A stretch of 64,000 nt of DNA from Cyclobacteriaceae bacterium (GCA_019638275.1 JAHBUC010000001.1:248001-312000); one strand, 5' to 3'. Positions 39,855 to 49,534 are shown, counted from the first letter of the stretch. Notes: generated by a model not told the origin, from the sequence alone. A program made the numbers and translations.

Positions 39855-41501
39855 ATGATCCGTAAAGTTCTCCCACTCATCCTGTTTCTTTGTTCCATTG
39901 CTGTGTTTGCACAAACCACAGTTGAGAATCTTGATAAAATTCTGAACGAACGCTTTTCTGCTACCGATCCCGGTGCAGCCGTTTTGGTTGTGCAAAACGA
40001 TAAGGTATTGTTACGCAAAGGTTACGGCATTGCTGAGATCAACCGTAAAGTTCCGGTATCACCCGATATGGTTTTTCGGATTGGATCCATCACCAAGCAA
40101 TTTACGTCAACGGCCATTTTAAAATTGATTGAAGAGGGTAAGCTTTCTTTGCAAGACGATGTGAACAAATATCTTCCGGATTTTAAAACGCAATATCCCA
40201 TCACCATTGAACACTTATTAAACCATACATCCGGTATTAAAAGTTACACCAGCGTGCCTGAACGCATGACTACCGAAGCAAAAAAAACCAAAGTAAGCGT
40301 AGCTGAGATGATGGGTTATATTCAAAGCTATCCGAACGATTTTAAACCCGGTGAGAAATGGCTGTACAACAACTCTGCTTATTTTCTGCTGGGTGCAGTA
40401 ATAGAAAAAGTTACCGGTAAAAGTTACAATGATTATATCAGCCAGACTTTTTTCAAGCCGTTAAAAATGACAGCCTCTTATCCGGATGACAGCAAGCCGA
40501 TAGCACGGCAGGCAGGCGGATATAAAAAGGAGGCGAGTGAGGGTTGGTCTATGGCAGATTATGTGCATCCGTCCATTCCCTATGCTGCAGGTTCAATTTT
40601 TTCAACCGTTGATGATTTGTGGAAGTGGAACCAGGCTGTGTTTAATTACAAGCTGGTGAAGAAAGAACTTTTGGAAAAGGCTTGGGAGCCAACCAAAACT
40701 ACCAATGGTTCTGTTGAAAGCTACGGGTATGGATGGCAATTGGGAAAAGTTGGTGATGTCAAAGCCATTGGTCATGGTGGCGGTATTGACGGATTCCTGT
40801 CGTTTGAATTGTATGTTCCAGAAAAGAAAATATATGTAGCGCTGTTGGCGAATACGACAACCATAAACCCGGAAGATATTGCCTATACCTTGGCGGAAGA
40901 AGTGGCTGGTATTCGGGGGGATAAGCCAGAAGCAATTACCTTAGCTGCAGAGGCAGGTGATCAATATGTGGGTGTTTATAAAATCAACGATCGTGAAGAC
41001 CGGGTGATCACGCGTAATGGGAATCAATACTTTTCTCAGCGCGCAGGTGGAACCAAGTTTGAGATCTATCCGTATGCCGCGGATCAATTTGCATTTACGG
41101 AATCAAACACTAAAATAAAGTTCGCCCGTGATGCTTCTGGTAATGTATCCGAAATGGAAATGCTGGATCGCGCTTTTGTTCCTTCACGTGCGGTAAAAAC
41201 AAATAAGCCCATTCCGGCCGAGCGTACAGTTTTCAATTTAAACCCAACCGACTTCGATGTGTTTGTGGGCGAGTATGAATTGGCCCCTGGTTTTCTGATC
41301 AAGGTATGGCGTGAAGAAAGCGCCTATAAAGCGCAGGCCACTGGTCAGTCACCGTTTGAAATGTTTCCGGAAAGTGCCACTAAGTTCTTTTTGAAAGTGG
41401 TGGATGCTCAGATTGAATTCAGTCGCAATGAGCAAGGTGAAGTTACCCAAATGACCTTGTTCCAGGGCGGCAGAGCCATGCCCGGCAAAAAAGTGAAGTA
41501 G
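39855..41501 (+). CDS. Secreted class C beta-lactamase-like serine hydrolase
   Basis: A 548-residue protein of the beta-lactamase/DD-peptidase (Pfam Beta-lactamase) family with a C-terminal extension. The signal peptide is MIRKVLPLILFLCSIAVFAQ. The nucleophile motif SITK lies in RIGSITKQFTS, the tyrosine motif is YNNSAYFLLGAVIEKV, and the third motif is HGGGIDG. About 200 C-terminal residues form lipocalin-like repeats (DUF3471-type). ATG 39855 starts the signal peptide; an in-frame ATG at 39792 would add 21 residues ahead of it. It is the last gene of the operon. Confidence 0.87.
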   Translation: MIRKVLPLILFLCSIAVFAQTTVENLDKILNERFSATDPGAAVLVVQNDKVLLRKGYGIAEINRKVPVSPDMVFRIGSITKQFTSTAILKLIEEGKLSLQDDVNKYLPDFKTQYPITIEHLLNHTSGIKSYTSVPERMTTEAKKTKVSVAEMMGYIQSYPNDFKPGEKWLYNNSAYFLLGAVIEKVTGKSYNDYISQTFFKPLKMTASYPDDSKPIARQAGGYKKEASEGWSMADYVHPSIPYAAGSIFSTVDDLWKWNQAVFNYKLVKKELLEKAWEPTKTTNGSVESYGYGWQLGKVGDVKAIGHGGGIDGFLSFELYVPEKKIYVALLANTTTINPEDIAYTLAEEVAGIRGDKPEAITLAAEAGDQYVGVYKINDREDRVITRNGNQYFSQRAGGTKFEIYPYAADQFAFTESNTKIKFARDASGNVSEMEMLDRAFVPSRAVKTNKPIPAERTVFNLNPTDFDVFVGEYELAPGFLIKVWREESAYKAQATGQSPFEMFPESATKFFLKVVDAQIEFSRNEQGEVTQMTLFQGGRAMPGKKVK

Positions 41502-41504
41502 GCG

Positions 41505-42035
41505 CTAGTCAAGCGCCTTTTCTACCATTTTTATGGCGATGGATTTCTTGTCGGCAAAATCTGTTTTGCGCATATCGATATACAATTGTACATCGTTGTA
41601 AAATACGCTCAGACGGGAGTTTCCTTCGCCCCAGAAGGCAGCGTCTTCACCAACGTTCAATGCCACCGGCTCAAGTGAATCACTTGCCTTAAACATGGCC
41701 AACGATTCGGCTACTTTTTCAGCGTTGCCAACGGTGCTGAATACGTAAGCAAATTTTATCTCCTTTCCGAAATCGTTCCAGTTGTACGAGCAGTAATGTC
41801 CGGTTGTACCATCATACCCGGAAACACTTCCCATTTCTTCCGCGATACCCGCAATTCCTTTTACTTCATCTGTAGTGAGAAAATCACAAATCTGAGATTT
41901 CAGATTTGCTTTTAAGGTTTCCGTATCCATTTCTTTGGAGGCAGTGGTTGTTTCGCCTGTCGATTCATGCTTGCCGCCACAAGCGATTAAAACAAGCGTG
42001 ATCAATACAATGAAAGAACGGGTAAATCTGTTCAT
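41505..42035 (-). CDS. Lipoprotein of unknown function
   Basis: A 176-residue protein with a lipoprotein signal (VLITLVLIACGG; Cys19 as the likely lipidation site) and a Thr/Glu/Ser-rich linker. The mature part contains SQICDFLTTDEVKGI and GYDGTTGHYCSYNW, similar to small periplasmic lipoproteins with two conserved cysteines, but no named family is recognised. It ends 3 bases from the convergent serine hydrolase stop. Confidence 0.6.
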   Translation of the reverse strand: MNRFTRSFIVLITLVLIACGGKHESTGETTTASKEMDTETLKANLKSQICDFLTTDEVKGIAGIAEEMGSVSGYDGTTGHYCSYNWNDFGKEIKFAYVFSTVGNAEKVAESLAMFKASDSLEPVALNVGEDAAFWGEGNSRLSVFYNDVQLYIDMRKTDFADKKSIAIKMVEKALD

Positions 42036-42129
42036 ACGAGAAGGTTTAGTTTGTTAAATAAAGTTTTACTGCGAATAAAGATATTCGCTCAGGATAAAGG
42101 ATGCAAGAAAACGTTTTGATTAAGCCGGA

Positions 42130-43017
42130 TTAATCCATCGGCACATTCACATGCCGTTCGGCATGATAGGAAGAGCGCACCAGTGGCCCTGACTCTACAT
42201 ATTTCAGTCCGCGTTTCAATCCTTCTTCACGATACATATCGAAGGTTTCGGGGTGAATGAATTCGGCAACTTCAATGTGCATTTTGGTGGGCTGAAGATA
42301 TTGACCGAGCGTAAGAATCATTAATCCGTTTTCCGCCAGGTCATCCATCGCCTTAAACACTTCTTCCTTGGTTTCGCCCAACCCCAGCATAATGCCCGAC
42401 TTGGTGCGCTTACCCGCTTCACGTGTGCGCTTGATCTGCTCCAGGCTGCGTTCGTATTTTGCCTGTGGGCGCACAATACGATACAACCGGCCTACCGTTT
42501 CCATGTTGTGGCTCACCACTTCCTGACCGCCTTCAATCATGCGGTGTAGTGCATCCCAGTTTCCTTTTGTATCCGGAATGAGTGTTTCGATTGTGGTTTC
42601 AGGACTAACCTGTTTGGTTTGAACAACTGTCTGGTACCAGATTTCTGCACCGCGGTCTTTCAGTTCATCGCGGTTTACAGAAGTGATCACGGCATGTTTC
42701 ACGCCCATCAGTTTGATTGCTTCAGCTACGCGCCTTGGTTCATCCGTATCGTATTCGGGTGGTCGGCCTGTAGCTACGGCACAGAAGGTACAACTGCGTG
42801 TACACACATTTCCAAGAATCATAAACGTGGCCGTACCGGCACCCCAGCATTCGCCCATGTTGGGGCAATTGCCGCTTTCGCAGATGGTGTGCAGCTTATG
42901 TTCATCCACCAGCCTGCGCACTTTGGCATATTCCGGGCCAACCGGCAACTTTACGCGAAGCCAGTTTGGCTTGCGTGGTTTGGTTTGCTCAGGCGATATG
43001 GTGGGCAGTTCAATCAC
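42130..43017 (-). CDS. lipA: Lipoyl synthase
   Basis: Radical-SAM enzyme that inserts two sulfur atoms into octanoyl groups on lipoyl domains, 295 residues. The N-terminal cluster cysteines are in [12 protein letters not shown] and the radical-SAM motif is CTRSCTFC, both canonical, followed by [14 protein letters not shown]. Its gene sits 18 bases downstream of gcvH, whose lipoyl lysine is a substrate, so the two are co-transcribed. Confidence 0.97.
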   Translation of the reverse strand: MIELPTISPEQTKPRKPNWLRVKLPVGPEYAKVRRLVDEHKLHTICESGNCPNMGECWGAGTATFMILGNVCTRSCTFCAVATGRPPEYDTDEPRRVAEAIKLMGVKHAVITSVNRDELKDRGAEIWYQTVVQTKQVSPETTIETLIPDTKGNWDALHRMIEGGQEVVSHNMETVGRLYRIVRPQAKYERSLEQIKRTREAGKRTKSGIMLGLGETKEEVFKAMDDLAENGLMILTLGQYLQPTKMHIEVAEFIHPETFDMYREEGLKRGLKYVESGPLVRSSYHAERHVNVPMD

Positions 43018-43035
43018 GTATGTTCAATAAACAAA

Positions 43036-43416
43036 TCACTTACCGATAAGTTCCTTGTATTGATCGGCCGTTAACAAGCCGTCAACTTCAGCAGCATTTT
43101 TCACTTCTACTTTTACCATCCAGCCTTCACCGTATGGATCGGCATTTACTTTTTCAGGGCTGCCATCCAAAGCTGAATTAAATTCCACCACTTTTCCACT
43201 TACGGGCATATAAAGATCGGATACAGTCTTAACCGCTTCAACAGTCCCAAACACATCGTGTTGGTTTACTTCCTGGCCCACGGTATTGATATCCACATAA
43301 ACAATATCACCCAATTCGCTTTGCGCAAAATCAGTAATGCCTATGGTGGCGGTATTTCCATCAATTTTTACCCATTCATGGTCTTTGGTGTACTTGAGGC
43401 TGGCAGGAATATTCAT
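43036..43416 (-). CDS. gcvH: Glycine cleavage system H protein
   Basis: The lipoyl carrier of the glycine cleavage system, 126 residues. The lipoylation lysine is Lys63 in [14 protein letters not shown], within the standard lipoyl-domain sandwich. The first gene of the gcvH-lipA pair. A minus-strand TATTTTTG (43444-43451) lies upstream and could be its -7 element. Confidence 0.97.
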   Translation of the reverse strand: MNIPASLKYTKDHEWVKIDGNTATIGITDFAQSELGDIVYVDINTVGQEVNQHDVFGTVEAVKTVSDLYMPVSGKVVEFNSALDGSPEKVNADPYGEGWMVKVEVKNAAEVDGLLTADQYKELIGK

Positions 43417-43529
43417 AGCAGTTTTTTGTTTTTTTTAAGTGCCCAAAAATAAGGAGTTAATTCAAGATTCGGGGTTTGAGAGCAAAAAATGTGGGCGTTA
43501 TGTCCTGGGTCTTCTTTGCCGGCTGACTA

Positions 43530-43559
43530 TTACATTATTGCAATCCTTTGTTAAATTTG
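43530..43559 (+). promoter_or_regulatory. Candidate promoter for the pigment cluster
   Basis: TAAATTTG at 43552-43559 is a good -7 box; a TTA (variant of TTG) sits 19 bases upstream at 43530-43532. Transcription would begin about 25 bases before the ATG at 43591. The weak -33 element suggests activator dependence, but this is inference. Confidence 0.4.
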
Positions 43560-43590
43560 GCGCTTAACTCTGCATTGAGGTTTCTCATCC

Positions 43591-45135
43591 ATGATTATTG
43601 TTGGGTCTAGAAGATTAACAGCAAAAGATTTTGCTGCGTTGCTTTTTAATAATAATGAGCAGGTTCTGCTGGATGGTTCTGCTGTAGAACAGGTTGAACA
43701 GAACTTTAGCTTCCTTCAGGCCTATGCCAGTGATAAGGTTATTTACGGCATTAACACCGGATTGGGGCCAATGGCTCAATACCGAATCAAAGCCGAGGAT
43801 CAGAAGCAATTACAATATAACCTGATCAGAAGTCACAGTGCGGGTGCCGGAAATCTGTTTTCTGAGCAGCTTGCCAGGGCTACCGTACTGGCAAGGCTTA
43901 ATAGCTTAATGGGGGCCAGGTCTGGAGTGCACCCTTCTACGGTTAGTTTACTCACCGCGTTGCTCAATAATAATATTTCACCATGCATTTTCGAGCGTGG
44001 AGGAGTTGGTGCCAGTGGTGATCTGGTACAGTTGGCTCACCTGGCGCTAAACCTTATCGGTGAGGGTGAGGTAATTTATCAAGGAGACATTCGACCGGCA
44101 ACCGAGGTTTTTAATCAACTTGGACTGAAACCTTTGGAGATTCATTTACGTGAAGGGCTTGCTTTGATAAACGGCACATCGGCCATGTCTGGTGTAGGCA
44201 TGGTGAATGTAATCCGGGCCAGGCAACTGATTGCAGTATCGGTGATTTTATCCAGTCTCATTAATGAGTTGATGAAATCATTTGATGATCATTTTTCATT
44301 TGATTTGAATAACGTGAAGTTGCACACGGGTCAACTCAAGGTTGCAGAACTGATGCAGACACTCCTTACTGATAGTAAACTGATTCGAAAGCGACCTGAG
44401 CACTTGTATCACCAAAAAGTTCAGGAGGCCATGTTTACAGATAAAGTTCAGGAGTATTACTCCCTGCGATGCGTTCCTCAAATACTTGGTCCCGTATATG
44501 AAACCTGGTTTGAAACTTCCAGTGTTGTTGAGAACGAAGTAAACTCAGTAAGTGATAACCCGGTGGTGGATCACATCCGCCAAAATGTTTATCATGGTGG
44601 CAACTTTCATGGCGATTATGTTTCTCTTGCCATGGATAAACTTAAGCTTGCGATAACAAAGTTATCGATGTTGTCAGAGCGTCAGCTAAATTATTTGCTT
44701 AACGACAAGCTTAATCAGAAGCTTCCTCCATTTATTAACCTGGGTACGTTGGGTCTTAACCTTGGTTTACAAGGAATGCAGTTCATGGCCACCTCAACCG
44801 TGGCTGAAAATCAAACCCTATCAAATCCAGTGTATGTTCATAGTATCTCAAGCAACAACGATAATCAGGATATTGTGAGTATGGGCTGCAATGCAGCGCT
44901 TATGACGAAACGGGTAATCGACAATAGTTTTGATGTCCTGTCTGTTCAACTGCTGGCCCTGGTTCAGGCCATTGATTTTCTCAAATGTCAGTCAAGATTA
45001 TCTTCCTTTATGTTAAAGGTTTACGAAGAAGTCCGTCAGATTTCTCCGGTAGTAATAACTGATCGGCCGCATTCCAATGACATTAAAAAAATAAACCATT
45101 ACCTTTCTAATCTCGGAGATTCAATAGACTTGTAG
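43591..45135 (+). CDS. Tyrosine ammonia-lyase-like aromatic amino acid lyase
   Basis: A 514-residue lyase of the HAL/PAL/TAL family that uses an MIO cofactor formed from Ala141-Ser142-Gly143 (in GGVGASGDLVQLAHLAL). Catalytic Tyr52 is in YGINTGLGPMAQY. The selectivity loop reads LQYNLIRSHSAGAG with Ser81-His82, and KVQEYYSLRCVPQILGP is present; both match the Flavobacterium johnsoniae tyrosine ammonia-lyase as I remember it. This enzyme would give 4-coumarate, the starter of flexirubin-type pigments. As first gene of the plus-strand cluster it should be a committed step. A histidine-lyase role is unlikely given the context and loop. Confidence 0.88.
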   Translation: MIIVGSRRLTAKDFAALLFNNNEQVLLDGSAVEQVEQNFSFLQAYASDKVIYGINTGLGPMAQYRIKAEDQKQLQYNLIRSHSAGAGNLFSEQLARATVLARLNSLMGARSGVHPSTVSLLTALLNNNISPCIFERGGVGASGDLVQLAHLALNLIGEGEVIYQGDIRPATEVFNQLGLKPLEIHLREGLALINGTSAMSGVGMVNVIRARQLIAVSVILSSLINELMKSFDDHFSFDLNNVKLHTGQLKVAELMQTLLTDSKLIRKRPEHLYHQKVQEAMFTDKVQEYYSLRCVPQILGPVYETWFETSSVVENEVNSVSDNPVVDHIRQNVYHGGNFHGDYVSLAMDKLKLAITKLSMLSERQLNYLLNDKLNQKLPPFINLGTLGLNLGLQGMQFMATSTVAENQTLSNPVYVHSISSNNDNQDIVSMGCNAALMTKRVIDNSFDVLSVQLLALVQAIDFLKCQSRLSSFMLKVYEEVRQISPVVITDRPHSNDIKKINHYLSNLGDSIDL

Positions 45136-45144
45136 ATAGAGCCA

Positions 45145-45870
45145 ATGAAATACGCTTTAGTAACAGGAGGATCACGCGGCATCGGCCGGGCTGTTTGTGT
45201 AAAGCTGGCACAACGTGGTTATAACATTATTATAAATTTTAAGAGCAACGAAACAGAAGCACTTAAAACGTTGACGTTGGTTAGGCAGCATAATGTGGAA
45301 GCCGAATTAATGCAATTTGATGTGACTGACCGACAGGCGGTTGAGCAGACTGTTGCCGCGTGGATAACGGCCAATCCCGATAAGGCTATTGAAATACTTG
45401 TTAATAATGCGGGAGTCAGGGAAGATGCGTTACTGATCTGGTTAACACATGAACAATGGAGAAATGTTCTCGATTCAAGCCTTGATGGATTCTATAACGT
45501 AACCAAAGCAGTGATTAACTCAATGCTCACCAAACGCTATGGCCGTATTGTAAACGTTGTTTCATTGTCGGGTATAAAAGGTGTACCGGGCCAGACAAAT
45601 TATTCTGCCGCGAAGGCTGGAGTTATTGGAGCAACCAAGGCGCTTGCACAGGAAGTGGCCCGAAGAAATGTTACCGTTAATGCTGTTGCCCCGGGATTCA
45701 TTAGAACCGATATGACCGAAGGGTTAAATGAAGAAGAATTAAAGCGCGTTATTCCCATGCAGCGCTTTGGTGAAGCTGAAGAAGTAGCTGAGGCTGTTGC
45801 CTTTTTAGCCTCGAAGGAAGCTTCATATATAACCGGCACAGTTTTGAATATAAATGGTGGATTGCTCTGA
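45145..45870 (+). CDS. 3-oxoacyl-ACP reductase (FabG/ApeQ-like)
   Basis: A 241-residue short-chain dehydrogenase that reduces beta-keto groups on ACP-bound chains with NADPH. Nucleotide motif TGGSRGIGRAV, LVNNAGVRED, catalytic Ser in VVSLSGIKG and Tyr-x3-Lys in YSAAKAG. It is 9 bases after the lyase gene, within the pigment cluster, and would act in each elongation round of the polyene. After it comes a 203-base gap with a weak hairpin at 45884-45897 but no clear gene. Confidence 0.9.
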   Translation: MKYALVTGGSRGIGRAVCVKLAQRGYNIIINFKSNETEALKTLTLVRQHNVEAELMQFDVTDRQAVEQTVAAWITANPDKAIEILVNNAGVREDALLIWLTHEQWRNVLDSSLDGFYNVTKAVINSMLTKRYGRIVNVVSLSGIKGVPGQTNYSAAKAGVIGATKALAQEVARRNVTVNAVAPGFIRTDMTEGLNEEELKRVIPMQRFGEAEEVAEAVAFLASKEASYITGTVLNINGGLL

Positions 45871-46073
45871 TTCTTATATAAACGCAGGAATACCTGCTTT
45901 AAGATTTACGCAAACAGTTAACGTGGTTGGGTAAGAATCTGCGGCCCCGAATTCGGTTATTTAAAAGCAACGAATCTTTAGTGTTTGTTTTGAGTAACCT
46001 CAGTTGCTAATTTGCGCTGCGAAATTCAGGCATTTGGTTCCTCTATGTCTGTTTCGTTATATTAATGCTTGCT

Positions 46074-47297
46074 ATGAATAGAGTGGTTATAACCGGGTTG
46101 GGAATTTACTCCTGTATCGGAAAAAATATGGAGGAAGTTAGCCACTCGCTATACGAAGGTAAATCAGGTATAATTCTGGATCCAAACAGAAAGGCCATGG
46201 GGTACCGCTCGGGGTTGACTGGTTTTGTGGAACGCCCTGCACTAAAAGGAGTGCTTGACAGGCGAGCAAGAATTATGCTGCCCGAACAAGGTGAATATGC
46301 CTATGTGGCTACACTAGAAGCTTTGAAACAGGCTGGAATCGATCAAGACTATATGGACTTGAATGAATTGGGCATAATCTATGGTAATGATAGTTCAGCC
46401 CAACCTGTAATTGAGGCTACCGATATTATACGGGAAAAGAAAGACACGATGTTGGTAGGTTCAGGTTCCGTCTTTCAGGCGTTGAACTCAACCGTGAGTA
46501 TGAATCTGGCCACCATTTTCAGGTTAAAGGGAATAAATTTTACCATAAGTGCTGCCTGTGCCAGTGGCTCGCATTCCTTGGGTGTAGCCTATATGATGAT
46601 CCGTGAGGGAATGCAGGAGTGTATTATTTGTGGAGGCGCTCAGGAAACCAACATTTACTCTATGGGTAATTTTGATGCCCTTGGAGCATTTTCAATTCGG
46701 GAGGATAATCCTACTGCGGCTTCACGACCATTTGATAAAGACCGGGACGGTTTGGTTCCAAGTGGGGGTGCGGCAACCATAATTCTTGAAAGCTACGATT
46801 CAGCCAAAAAACGCGGAGCAAAAATTTTAGGTGAAATTATTGGCTATGGCTTTTCCTCAAATGCTCAGCACATCTCAAATCCCAGTGTTGAGGGTCCAAC
46901 CCGATCGTTGAGAATGGCCATGAAGAATGCGGGTGTCAGGGCTCATGATATTAATTACATTAATGCCCATGCAACATCAACGCCTGCGGGCGATGCCAGT
47001 GAAGCTCAGGCAATTGCCAGCATTTTTGCTGAAACTCAAACCCCGGTAACATCTACTAAATCCATGACCGGGCATGAATGCTGGATGGCGGGAGCCAGCG
47101 AAATTGTTTATTCTATGTTGATGATGGAGAAATCATTTATTGCACCCAACATCAATCTGGAAACCCCCGATGAGCACTCAGCTCAGTTGAACATTCCAAC
47201 CAAAGCGATAAATAAAAATATTGACGTATTTTTGTCCAATTCTTTTGGGTTTGGGGGAACGAACTCAACCCTGATAATAAAAAAGTATACGAGGTAA
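46074..47297 (+). CDS. Beta-ketoacyl-ACP synthase (KAS II type), catalytically complete
   Basis: A 407-residue KS that elongates ACP-bound chains by decarboxylative condensation. The catalytic triad is intact: Cys162 in SAACASGSHS, His299 in NAHATSTPAGD and His334 in SMTGHECWMAG. It resembles FabF and the aryl-polyene KS ApeR. ATG 46074 is preferred to 46065 because MNRVVITGLG is the canonical KS start. The ACP gene starts at the last base of its stop (TAATG), so the two are coupled. Confidence 0.9.
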   Translation: MNRVVITGLGIYSCIGKNMEEVSHSLYEGKSGIILDPNRKAMGYRSGLTGFVERPALKGVLDRRARIMLPEQGEYAYVATLEALKQAGIDQDYMDLNELGIIYGNDSSAQPVIEATDIIREKKDTMLVGSGSVFQALNSTVSMNLATIFRLKGINFTISAACASGSHSLGVAYMMIREGMQECIICGGAQETNIYSMGNFDALGAFSIREDNPTAASRPFDKDRDGLVPSGGAATIILESYDSAKKRGAKILGEIIGYGFSSNAQHISNPSVEGPTRSLRMAMKNAGVRAHDINYINAHATSTPAGDASEAQAIASIFAETQTPVTSTKSMTGHECWMAGASEIVYSMLMMEKSFIAPNINLETPDEHSAQLNIPTKAINKNIDVFLSNSFGFGGTNSTLIIKKYTR

Positions 47298-47557
47298 TGG
47301 ATAAGGCGACTATTATTGAAAAGATTAACGGATTTCTTGTTGAAGAATTCGAGGTGGATATTGAAAAAGTAACTCCTGACGCAAATCTACGGGAGACACT
47401 TGAACTGGATAGCCTGGATTACATAGATCTTGTGGTGGTCATTGAAAGTAATTTTGGCTTTAAAGTAAAACCAGAAGACTTTGTTTCCATCGTTACCTTT
47501 CAGAATTTCTATGATTATGTTGCCAACCGAATTGCTTCTGAGAAAGTAGCATCCTGA
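47297..47557 (+). CDS. Acyl carrier protein 1 of the pigment cluster
   Basis: An 86-residue ACP. The phosphopantetheine attachment site is Ser39 in LELDSLDYIDL. Helices II and III (VVVIESNFGFKVKPED, FQNFYDYVANRI) are standard. It lies between the first KS and an LpxL-type acyltransferase and probably carries the growing polyene. It is distinct in sequence from the second ACP at 52360. Confidence 0.93.
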   Translation: MDKATIIEKINGFLVEEFEVDIEKVTPDANLRETLELDSLDYIDLVVVIESNFGFKVKPEDFVSIVTFQNFYDYVANRIASEKVAS

Positions 47558-47559
47558 TC

Positions 47560-48444
47560 ATGCCTGAATGGCAAGGTAAATCGCGAGGAAATAAACTAGG
47601 ATACCGGATTTTTGTTGCGGTCTGCAAAAGCATAGGCTTGAAACCCGCCTATCTTTTACTACGTGTTGTTGCAACACACTACTTTTTATTTTCGAGAAAG
47701 ACTTCCCGTCATATTTACGAATATTTTACCAGGCGGCATGGATACGGAAAGCTAAAGGCCATTGGCAGTCTGTACACTAACTATTATCGGTTCGGCCAAA
47801 CATTGCTTGATAAAATTGTGATTATGTCGGGCATTGAAAGCAATTTTACCTATCACTTTGATGGTGAAGAAAATCTGGTGGAGATAGTATCCCGTAACAA
47901 AGGCGGAATTCTTTTAAGTGGCCATGTAGGAAACTGGGAAGTGGCGGGACATTTTCTCAAAAGGCTTAAAATCACCACTCATGTTGTCATGTATGACGGA
48001 GAACATCAACAAATTAAGGATTACCTGAATGAGGTTACAGGGGGACGCAAATTTAATGTGATTGTTATTCGCGAAGATATGTCGCATATCTATGCGATAA
48101 GTGAGGCACTACAAAAGAATGAATTGATTTGCATGCATGCAGACCGCTTTATAGACAAAAGTAAAACCACGCTATTTCCTTTTCTTGGCGAGCCTGCCCT
48201 TTTCCCAATCGGACCTTTTATTTTGGCATCCAGTTTTAACGTACCGGTATCTGTGGTTTTTGGTTTTAAAGAAAGAAGCAATCATTATCATTTTTTTGGC
48301 AGCAAACCAATACTTAGGGAGGAGTCTGAATCGAAAAGGGAGTTTACCGACCGTCTCGTAAAGGAATTTGCCAATGAAATGGAAGACAAATTGATGTTAT
48401 ATCCAGAACAATGGTTTAATTACTATAACTTTTGGGCAAGATGA
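47560..48444 (+). CDS. LpxL-family acyltransferase (lysophospholipid/lauroyl type)
   Basis: A 294-residue membrane-associated acyltransferase of the LpxL/HtrB family. The catalytic H-x4-E is His122-Val-Gly-Asn-Trp-Glu127 in LSGHVGNWEVAG, and HADRFIDKSKT and FPFLGEPALFPIGP downstream are family landmarks. It lies just 2 bases after the ACP gene and probably transfers an ACP-bound acyl or aryl-polyene chain onto a lipid or alcohol acceptor, as proposed for aryl-polyene clusters. Confidence 0.87.
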   Translation: MPEWQGKSRGNKLGYRIFVAVCKSIGLKPAYLLLRVVATHYFLFSRKTSRHIYEYFTRRHGYGKLKAIGSLYTNYYRFGQTLLDKIVIMSGIESNFTYHFDGEENLVEIVSRNKGGILLSGHVGNWEVAGHFLKRLKITTHVVMYDGEHQQIKDYLNEVTGGRKFNVIVIREDMSHIYAISEALQKNELICMHADRFIDKSKTTLFPFLGEPALFPIGPFILASSFNVPVSVVFGFKERSNHYHFFGSKPILREESESKREFTDRLVKEFANEMEDKLMLYPEQWFNYYNFWAR

Positions 48445-48854
48445 CGGCTATAGAGAACCTTATTCCGCAGCGAGCCCCAATGATTATGATAGATGATCTG
48501 GTTGTTGCTTCCGCTGACAAGGCAGTTACAAAATATCGTGTTAAGAAGAATAACGTCTTTTTAACCGATAATGGGTATTTCAATGAGTCGGGATTAGTTG
48601 AAAATATAGCTCAAACCGCTGCTGCACAGGCTGGTTATATGGCTCATGTTAATGGTATTTCCCCGGCAGTTGGATTCATTGCTGCAATCAATGCACTTGA
48701 GGTTTATGATCTCCCTTGTGTTAACTCAACTGTTGAAACAACAGTTACCGTTACCAACAGGGTTTTTGATGTCGTCATCATCGAGGGAACTGTTGAGCAG
48801 AATGAAAAATTATTATGTCGTTGTAAAATGAAAATTTTTATCAAACCTGGTTAG
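48441..48854 (+). CDS. Hotdog-fold 3-hydroxyacyl-ACP dehydratase (ApeP-like)
   Basis: A 137-residue single hotdog domain starting MTAIENLIPQRAPMIMIDDL, with FNESGLVENIAQTAAAQAGY at the position of the catalytic helix. This resembles ApeP-type dehydratases of aryl-polyene clusters, where the partner is a second hotdog protein (at 57624). Start ATG 48441 overlaps the acyltransferase stop in an ATGA arrangement, so translation is coupled; a TTG at 48432 is less likely. Confidence 0.75.
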   Translation: MTAIENLIPQRAPMIMIDDLVVASADKAVTKYRVKKNNVFLTDNGYFNESGLVENIAQTAAAQAGYMAHVNGISPAVGFIAAINALEVYDLPCVNSTVETTVTVTNRVFDVVIIEGTVEQNEKLLCRCKMKIFIKPG

Positions 48855-48857
48855 AAT

Positions 48858-49502
48858 ATGAAAGCTGTAATTGTTGTGATTTGGTTTACTTTAATAGGAT
48901 GCCAAATGTTACCTGCTCAAAGCAGGAACTCAATCTTCATGGAAGAAACCCCAGTTACATGGCTTGGTATCGACTTTACAGGAGCTATTTTTTATGGAGA
49001 TGAGGATAAGTTTCCTGATGATGAGGCCATTCATAAATTTATCGAGAGTCTCAACAACCTGATGTTGGCTGAATCGGCAAAGTATGATATAGCCAAAACA
49101 TTCAGAAAGAATAAAGTAACAGAAGCGTTTTATATTACAGCCTCTCAAAACAAGCGATTTGAGGCAAGCGCGCTATTGGGAAAATCAACAGACCCTCCCC
49201 ATAAGCTATCTGAGAATATTGTGCAGGAAATAGTAGCATCATATGATTTTCAGGGATTGAGCGGTTTGGGGTTACTGTTTAATGTTGAGTCTTTCAGTAA
49301 AACAACAGTAAGCGGTGTGGTATGGGTCACATTTGTTAACATGGCAACAAAAGAGGTGCTGTTGACCGAACGTCTCTCTAATCCGCCCAGGGGATTTGGA
49401 TTAAGAAATTACTGGGCTGGCTGCATTTACGGTATCCTGAAACAGATCCAGAGCAATGAATTCAGTTCATGGCAACAGAAATATTATCGCAATCAGCAAT
49501 AA
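48858..49502 (+). CDS. Secreted protein of unknown function in the pigment cluster
   Basis: A 214-residue protein with an N-terminal signal (VIVVIWFTLIGCQ; Cys15 could be lipidated, alternatively cut after PAQ). The mature domain has alternating helices and strands, including VTWLGIDFTGAIFYG and GVVWVTFVNMATKEVLL, and no recognised motif. It lies 3 bases after the dehydratase gene and is clearly part of the operon, so a role in export or assembly of the pigment in the envelope is plausible. Not recognised. Confidence 0.6.
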   Translation: MKAVIVVIWFTLIGCQMLPAQSRNSIFMEETPVTWLGIDFTGAIFYGDEDKFPDDEAIHKFIESLNNLMLAESAKYDIAKTFRKNKVTEAFYITASQNKRFEASALLGKSTDPPHKLSENIVQEIVASYDFQGLSGLGLLFNVESFSKTTVSGVVWVTFVNMATKEVLLTERLSNPPRGFGLRNYWAGCIYGILKQIQSNEFSSWQQKYYRNQQ

Positions 49503-49534
49503 TCAGGTATACGGTAATTAAATCTTAGTGAGTT

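Noticed and set aside
43591..45135. Histidine ammonia-lyase (hutH) for histidine degradation
   Set aside because: The selectivity loop and the sequence around residues 52-86 match tyrosine-type lyases of flexirubin clusters, and there are no hut genes nearby.
45884..45897. Rho-independent terminator after the FabG-like gene
   Set aside because: The stem has only five base pairs and the following T tract is interrupted. It is too weak to claim a transcript end within the pigment cluster.
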